NCBI GenBank assembly: GCA_900542035.1 | Contig: UQMJ01000006.1 | Coordinates: 54,338-118,337 of the forward strand | Direction of reading: 5' to 3' | Source: an uncultured Clostridium sp. | GTDB lineage: Bacteria; Bacillota; Clostridia; Lachnospirales; Lachnospiraceae | Length of the DNA stretch: 64,000 bases | Part shown: positions 60,073-64,000 of the stretch, piece by piece | Position numbering within the stretch: the stretch's first letter is position 1 | Layout: every line of letters starts with the position of its first letter | Made by a program: the position numbers and the translations under genes | Notes under the pieces: model-generated | Told to the model about the DNA's origin: nothing | What the model saw: only the letters and a program-made list of their open reading frames with translations | Database searches by the model: none

Positions 60073-60540
60073 TTATCTTTTTCTGCCGCACAGCGCTTTT
60101 CCAAGGCTGTCGCAAGCCAGTCCCAGAAAAACCCCTATTAAAATTGCAGCAATTGCTCTTATATCTCCTCCTGATGCAAAGGTTGAAAACGAACCGATAA
60201 AAGCCCCTGGTACAAATCCGAGGATACTGCTGTTTCCAGCTGCGCACATCAGAAATGTAGTAAGGAATGTCAGAAGCAGCCCTGCCGCCTGACCAGGTAT
60301 GATTCCGGAAAAAAGAAGAGAAATCGATGCATATAAAATTCCGCTTCCCACACAGGCAAAGGTCTTCGGCAGACTTTTTATCCCTTTCCCTGGCGCCGCA
60401 AAGTATGCCGTACATCCGGCAAACCCTGCCCATCCAGGCAATTTTAAAAGACCTGCCGCCGCCATCCAAATCATACAAAGAAGCGCAGTCGCAAATGCAC
60501 ATTTATACGTATCTCTGCAGGGTCCGGAAATTTCTTTCAT
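60073..60540 (-). CDS. DUF1097 family membrane protein
   Basis: A 155-residue integral membrane protein with four to five hydrophobic segments (ALLCMIWMAAAGLLKLPGWAGFAGCTAYFAAPG; ACVGSGILYASISLLFSGIIPG; AAILIGVFLGLACDSLG). It matches the DUF1097 group, typified by Escherichia coli YcdZ, as I recall it. It starts 4 bases after the preA stop and so is the third gene of the preT-preA operon. Context suggests transport of a pyrimidine or its reduced product, but the family has no assigned activity that I know. Confidence 0.75.
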   Translation of the reverse strand: MKEISGPCRDTYKCAFATALLCMIWMAAAGLLKLPGWAGFAGCTAYFAAPGKGIKSLPKTFACVGSGILYASISLLFSGIIPGQAAGLLLTFLTTFLMCAAGNSSILGFVPGAFIGSFSTFASGGDIRAIAAILIGVFLGLACDSLGKALCGRKR

Positions 60541-60544
60541 ATTA

Positions 60545-61792
60545 TCACACCTTCTTATCCTGCGGGCTTCCCATTCTTCCTGGCTTCATCACTACTTCTC
60601 CCTTGGAAATCGCATGAACCGGACAAATCAGCGCGCAAAGGTGGCATCCTACGCACTTATCGGTATTGCAGGCGGGCTTACGGGTCTTTTCATCCCACTC
60701 CATAGCCTGATGTGCACCGTCATAACAGGAAATCACACAGCGCCCGCATCCAATACACTGTTTTTCGTCAATCTTTGGATAGACAATGTAATCTCTGTCC
60801 AGATTCTCTGCCGGAATAATATTCTGGTTTGCCAGTCCTACCAGCTGGCTTAAGTGATCCACGCCCTGTTCTTCCATATAATGCATCAGACCATTTTTCA
60901 TGTCCTCTACAATCCGGTAGCCGTACTGCATAATTGCAGTGGTAACCTGCAGGGTAGAAGCTCCTAAAAGAATAAACTCTGCGGCATCTTCCCAGGTCTC
61001 GATTCCGCCAATTCCGGAAATCGGAAGATCTTCCAGGCCTTCTGCCGTTCTCAGCTGCTGCAGGAAACGAAGGGCGATGGGCTTAATTGCTTTTCCAGAG
61101 TATCCGGAAATAGAAGATTTTCCATTAATAATCGGCATACCAATCTTCCGATCCAGATCCACGTCCGTAATGGATTTTACTGTATTAATCGCAGAAATAC
61201 CGTCTGCTCCGCCTTCCAGACAAGCCTTTGCTACTCCGACCATGTCGGTAATATTCGGCGTCATTTTTGCCAGAACCGGAAGAGAAGAACCTCTCTTTAC
61301 TGCTGCGCAGTATTTCCGGCACAGTTCCGGATTGGTTCCTACGTCAGACCCCATATCATGGGACGTCATCTGCGGACAGGATAAATTCATTTCTATCATA
61401 TCCGCACCAGCTTCCGTTACAAGACGCGCCAGTTCTACCCAATCTTCCTCATTGGTTCCCATAATGGATGCGATCAGAACCTTATCCGGATATTCTTCTT
61501 TCAGACGCTTTACGTCTGCCAGGTTTTCTTCCAGGGAATGTTCTGCAATCTGCTCCATATTCTTAAAACCGACAAACGGCGTTCCTTCTTTTGTAAGCGC
61601 TGCAAATCGCGGAGAAACCTCGTCAATCAGGAAATGCTTCGGACCAATGGTCTTAAACACAACGCCGCCCCATCCGGTATCGTATGCTTTCTTGCACATA
61701 TCGTAACAGTTTCCTACCGGAGATGAAGATAAACAAAATGGATTTTCAAAATGAACTCCCAAAAAATCAATGGACAGATCCTTGTTAATCAT
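60545..61792 (-). CDS. preA: NAD-dependent dihydropyrimidine dehydrogenase, PreA subunit
   Basis: Catalytic FMN subunit reducing uracil or thymine to the 5,6-dihydro form (or the reverse). The 415-residue protein has a dihydroorotate dehydrogenase-like barrel (DLSIDFLGVHFENPFCLSSSPVGN; MNLSCPQM; ISGYSGKAIKPIALRFL) and a C-terminal two-cluster ferredoxin domain (CIGCGRCVISC and CVGCHLCALICPVHAI). In the Escherichia coli complex PreA works with PreT, whose gene is directly upstream and overlaps by 4 bases. Confidence 0.93.
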   Translation of the reverse strand: MINKDLSIDFLGVHFENPFCLSSSPVGNCYDMCKKAYDTGWGGVVFKTIGPKHFLIDEVSPRFAALTKEGTPFVGFKNMEQIAEHSLEENLADVKRLKEEYPDKVLIASIMGTNEEDWVELARLVTEAGADMIEMNLSCPQMTSHDMGSDVGTNPELCRKYCAAVKRGSSLPVLAKMTPNITDMVGVAKACLEGGADGISAINTVKSITDVDLDRKIGMPIINGKSSISGYSGKAIKPIALRFLQQLRTAEGLEDLPISGIGGIETWEDAAEFILLGASTLQVTTAIMQYGYRIVEDMKNGLMHYMEEQGVDHLSQLVGLANQNIIPAENLDRDYIVYPKIDEKQCIGCGRCVISCYDGAHQAMEWDEKTRKPACNTDKCVGCHLCALICPVHAISKGEVVMKPGRMGSPQDKKV

Positions 61793-63027
61793 AAACGGCT
61801 CCCCCTTTCCTGCAAGCTCTTGTGGATGCTCTGCGCCGCTTCTTTTCCTTTTCTCACAGCCCAGACAACCGTCTTATCTCCCAGAGCCAGATCTCCTGTG
61901 ATAAATACTTTCGGATCGGCAGTCTCATACCCTTCTGCCTCTCCTGCTTTTTCCTTTCCTTCCAGGCCAAGCCCGTCAAGATCCGGCTTCTGGCCGACTG
62001 CCAGAATAATCTTATCCGCAGTAATCGTAAGCTCTGCGTCCATATGGCGGTGTTTAAAGGTCACGGTCTGTTTGTCTACCTGCTCCGGAACATAACCGTC
62101 AAGGATGGTAACCCCTGCTTTCCTTGCTCCTTCCAGTTCTTTTTCAGAAGCCAGAAACTCACTTAGCTCTTCGTACGCTACATCGGTTACCCGCTTTGTA
62201 CCAAGGCGTTTTAAGGTGGTGGCCACATCCATGGCTACATCGCCTCCGCCAATTACCAGAGCATGATCCGGCGCTTCTTCCTTTCCTTCATTGGCTTTTA
62301 CTCTTGCTAAAAATTCAACTGCCGTCTCAGCATATTCGTTTCCTTCAAACATAGGCAGCATTTTTCCAGCGCTAAACCCAACTGCAGCTAAAACGGCGTC
62401 ATATGTATTTTTCAAATCTTCTATGGTACGATCTCTTCCTATGCAGACCTTACAGTAAAACTTTGCACCCAGTTTTTCAATCCGTTCTATTTCCCGATCC
62501 ACCACTGCGTTTGGCAGCCGGTATTCCGGAATTCCGTACCGCAGATAGCCGCCGGCTTTCTCTGCCTGTTCAAAAATATCGACTTCGTATCCAAGTTTCA
62601 GCAAGGACGCTGCTGCCTGAAGTCCGGAAGGGCCGCTTCCGATTATGGCAATCTTCTTTCCGTTCTTTTCGCCCTTTTTCAGGATTTCCATTCCGACTGT
62701 ATGTTCAAAATCCGTTACAAACCGCTGGATTCCGCCAATATCAATGGGACGGTCAATTCCGCATCTGGAACAGGCCTGCTGACAATAACGCTCGGTCGGA
62801 CAAACTCTTGCGCAGATGCCGCCAAGTGCGTTATTTTCCCGAATCGTCTCGGCTGCCCCCTTTAAATTGCGGAAACGCACGCTCCGGATAAATTTTGCAG
62901 GATCGGTTCCTGCAGGACATTCCGCAGAACATGGTGCATCCAAGCAGAGCAAACATCGCTGTGCCTCCTCCATGACCGTATCCATGGTGTAAAACGGTCC
63001 TACCTCGTCTGAATATGTTCTGGTCAT
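61789..63027 (-). CDS. preT: NAD-dependent dihydropyrimidine dehydrogenase, PreT subunit (FAD/Fe-S)
   Basis: Electron-input subunit passing NADH electrons to PreA. The 412-residue protein starts with an iron-sulfur region (CLLCLDAPCSAECPAGTDPAKFI; GGICARVCPTERYCQQACSRCG) then an FAD-binding fold (AIIGSGPSGLQAAASLLKLGYEV, about 131-153) and an NAD-binding fold (VIGGGDVAMDVATTLKRLG). It resembles the N-terminal part of glutamate synthase small subunits; the preA partner fixes the assignment. ATG at 63027 follows AAAGGAG. The 5' region carries a 16-base palindrome TTCAAC-TGCT-GTTGAA at 63042-63057 and a Rex-like box further up. Confidence 0.92.
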   Translation of the reverse strand: MTRTYSDEVGPFYTMDTVMEEAQRCLLCLDAPCSAECPAGTDPAKFIRSVRFRNLKGAAETIRENNALGGICARVCPTERYCQQACSRCGIDRPIDIGGIQRFVTDFEHTVGMEILKKGEKNGKKIAIIGSGPSGLQAAASLLKLGYEVDIFEQAEKAGGYLRYGIPEYRLPNAVVDREIERIEKLGAKFYCKVCIGRDRTIEDLKNTYDAVLAAVGFSAGKMLPMFEGNEYAETAVEFLARVKANEGKEEAPDHALVIGGGDVAMDVATTLKRLGTKRVTDVAYEELSEFLASEKELEGARKAGVTILDGYVPEQVDKQTVTFKHRHMDAELTITADKIILAVGQKPDLDGLGLEGKEKAGEAEGYETADPKVFITGDLALGDKTVVWAVRKGKEAAQSIHKSLQERGSRL

Positions 63028-63153
63028 TCTTGTCTCCTTTCTTCAACTGCTGTTGAATAGCTTACGGCAAAACCCTGCAGGTGTTCCGCCGTCTTCCCCA
63101 AGACGTCTTCTGTTTACGTTCTAAGCATACTCCTTTCTGGACGATATATCAAT

Positions 63154-63169
63154 AGTTAAAAAATTAACT
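63154..63169. promoter_or_regulatory. Palindrome with Rex-box-like core upstream of preT
   Basis: AGTTAA-AAAA-TTAACT is a perfect 16-base inverted repeat about 130 bases before the preT start. Its core GTTAA-N4-TTAAC equals the centre of the Firmicute Rex site (TTGTTAA-N4-TTAACAA) though the outer bases differ. A possible minus-strand -35 (TTTACA) lies beside it, no clear -10. The remainder of 63028-63250 shows no gene. Confidence 0.4.
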
Positions 63170-63250
63170 TTTTGTAAATTTTTCTAATTTTTCTCGTCAC
63201 AATTTCATTTATATGTGTATTTTGCACCAAGTATTCCAACAATAAAAAAA

Positions 63251-64000
63251 GGTTGTACACTTTACTTGGGGGTAAAGTAAAAAAGAAATAGGCATAGAGA
63301 TTCTTTTCCTATATAATTAAGTTACCACACCAAACATATAGAAAGGATTGAACTCTATGCCTACTTCTAATTTTACCGCAAAACTTCTGGAATTGGAAGA
63401 CATAATTATCTCTGATTTTACTTCTTCTAATACAGAAATTCATATTCACTTTTCTCTCCCTCGCAAAGCTTGTACCTGCCCTCATTGCCACGGGCTGACG
63501 GATAAAGTCCATGATTATCGCATTTCCATCATCAAAGACCTTCCGCTCATGGGCAAACATACCTTCCTCCATTACCGGAAACGCCGCTATCACTGTCCTC
63601 ATTGCGGTAAACACTTTTACGAGCCTTTTTCCCTGGCTGCAAAGCATTGCCGTACCACTACCCGCCTTGCTTTTTATGCCATTCATCTACTTTCGGAGAG
63701 ACAGTGTGTCCGTTCTGTTTCCAGGCTTTTGGATTTATCAGATTCCTACATCTTTCGCAGACTGAAAGTAGTTCAGTTCCCAAAACCAGACAGGCTTCCG
63801 ACTGTCCTTTCCATTGACGAATTCAAAGGCAATGCCGGAGGAGAAAAATTTCAGGCAATTCTTACCTGTCCTGACAAACATTCCCTGTTTGATATTCTTC
63901 CTTCCCGTTCACAGGTCTCACTCCAGCAGTATTTTCAAGGCTTCAAGAATAAAAAAGAAGTCCAGTTTATTGTCATGGATATGAATAAGGTTTATCGAGA
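63251..64000 (+). mobile_element. ISL3-family insertion sequence, left part only
   Basis: The transposase at 63357 marks this as ISL3. The left end is probably near GGTTGTACAC (63251-63260), which runs into a small palindrome ACTTTAC-N6-GTAAAGT (63259-63278). The right end and target duplication are outside the window, so the boundary is a guess. Confidence 0.65.
63357..64000 (+). CDS. ISL3 family transposase (C-terminus cut by window edge)
   Basis: The first about 214 residues of a transposase of the ISL3 type, which normally has about 400. Visible: an N-terminal zinc ribbon with CPHCHG and CPHCGKHFYE (two CxxC pairs), a helix-turn-helix (AIHLLSERQCVRSVSRLLDLSDSYIFRRL) and the beginning of the DDE domain with SIDEFKG, whose first Asp is a catalytic residue, and IVMDMN with the second. 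ATG at 63357 follows GAAAGGA. Reading frame is open to the edge, so the copy may be functional. Confidence 0.92.
   Translation, partial: MPTSNFTAKLLELEDIIISDFTSSNTEIHIHFSLPRKACTCPHCHGLTDKVHDYRISIIKDLPLMGKHTFLHYRKRRYHCPHCGKHFYEPFSLAAKHCRTTTRLAFYAIHLLSERQCVRSVSRLLDLSDSYIFRRLKVVQFPKPDRLPTVLSIDEFKGNAGGEKFQAILTCPDKHSLFDILPSRSQVSLQQYFQGFKNKKEVQFIVMDMNKVYR

Noticed and set aside
60062..60502. Alternate minus-strand frame of 146 codons over DUF1097
   Set aside because: The overlapping frame 60073-60540 has clean membrane helices, a start 4 bases after preA and a family match; the alternative is Cys/Arg-rich noise.
1..64000. Search for tRNA, rRNA, prophage, toxin-antitoxin or defence genes
   Set aside because: None found by eye in the intergenic regions; the only mobile element is the ISL3 sequence at the right edge.

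Overview
The window reads as a chromosomal segment of a spore-forming, low-to-mid GC Firmicute of the Clostridia, most likely family Lachnospiraceae. The support is gene order and content: rpmB / asp23 / DAK2-type fatty acid kinase / recG; yicC-gmk-rpoZ-rimO-pgsA-cinA; and one long cell-wall, translation and signalling operon (ftsK, fhs, murE, murF, priA, def, fmt, zinc peptidase, rsmB, rlmN, PP2C phosphatase, PASTA kinase, rsgA, rpe, thiN). YtfJ/GerW, TepA and a SpoIIIE/FtsK translocase fit a sporulating lineage. No genus can be named from sequence reading alone. Almost every gene is on the minus strand; plus-strand exceptions are rpmB, rqcH, the ArsR-type regulator, icd, purC and the transposase.

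Layout in coordinate order: 1-3888 holds a truncated MATE exporter, a Gfo/Idh/MocA oxidoreductase and recG. 3977-6399 holds the FakA-like/Asp23 pair divergent from rpmB. 6444-16552 is a carbohydrate locus, transcribed downward: YesN/YesM-type two-component system, lipoprotein sugar-binding protein, two ABC permeases, an OPA-like MFS carrier, a PHP-domain hydrolase and a GH29 fucosidase. 16579-24845 is a housekeeping operon (yicC, gmk, rpoZ, rimO, pgsA, cinA) followed by five small or uncharacterised genes, one of them ytfJ/gerW; rqcH diverges from it. 26831-33739 is a second carbohydrate locus: ArsR-type regulator divergent from a sugar ABC transporter, a GH2 glycosidase and a glycerophosphodiesterase. 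33746-36648 carries serS and a vitamin B6 pair (PfkB-type B6 kinase and an ECF S component). 36744-56113 is the long operon. 56188-63027 carries tepA, icd, a lipoprotein gene broken by an in-frame TAG, purC, and a pyrimidine-reductase operon (preT-preA-DUF1097). From about 63251 to the edge is the left part of an ISL3-family insertion sequence.

How the genes work together: the two ABC loci have the look of glycan-scavenging modules, each with its own regulator and intracellular (signal-less) hydrolases. The long operon joins peptidoglycan precursor synthesis, initiator-tRNA formylation and deformylation, rRNA modification and Ser/Thr phospho-signalling. Convergent gene pairs are mostly separated by strong hairpins (rpmB/GH29, rqcH/GDPD, icd/lipoprotein, purC/DUF1097); the regulator/serS pair is the exception.

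I see no CRISPR array, no tRNA or rRNA gene, no phage module and no defence island here. The observations most worth a second look are the TAG-interrupted lipoprotein with an intact promoter, the nested GGGACAGTCCC hairpin in the first ABC operon, the palindromes upstream of the GH2-locus binding protein, the B6 operon and preT, the pairing of GH2 with a glycerophosphodiesterase, and the conserved-looking unknown genes between cinA and the YesN regulator.
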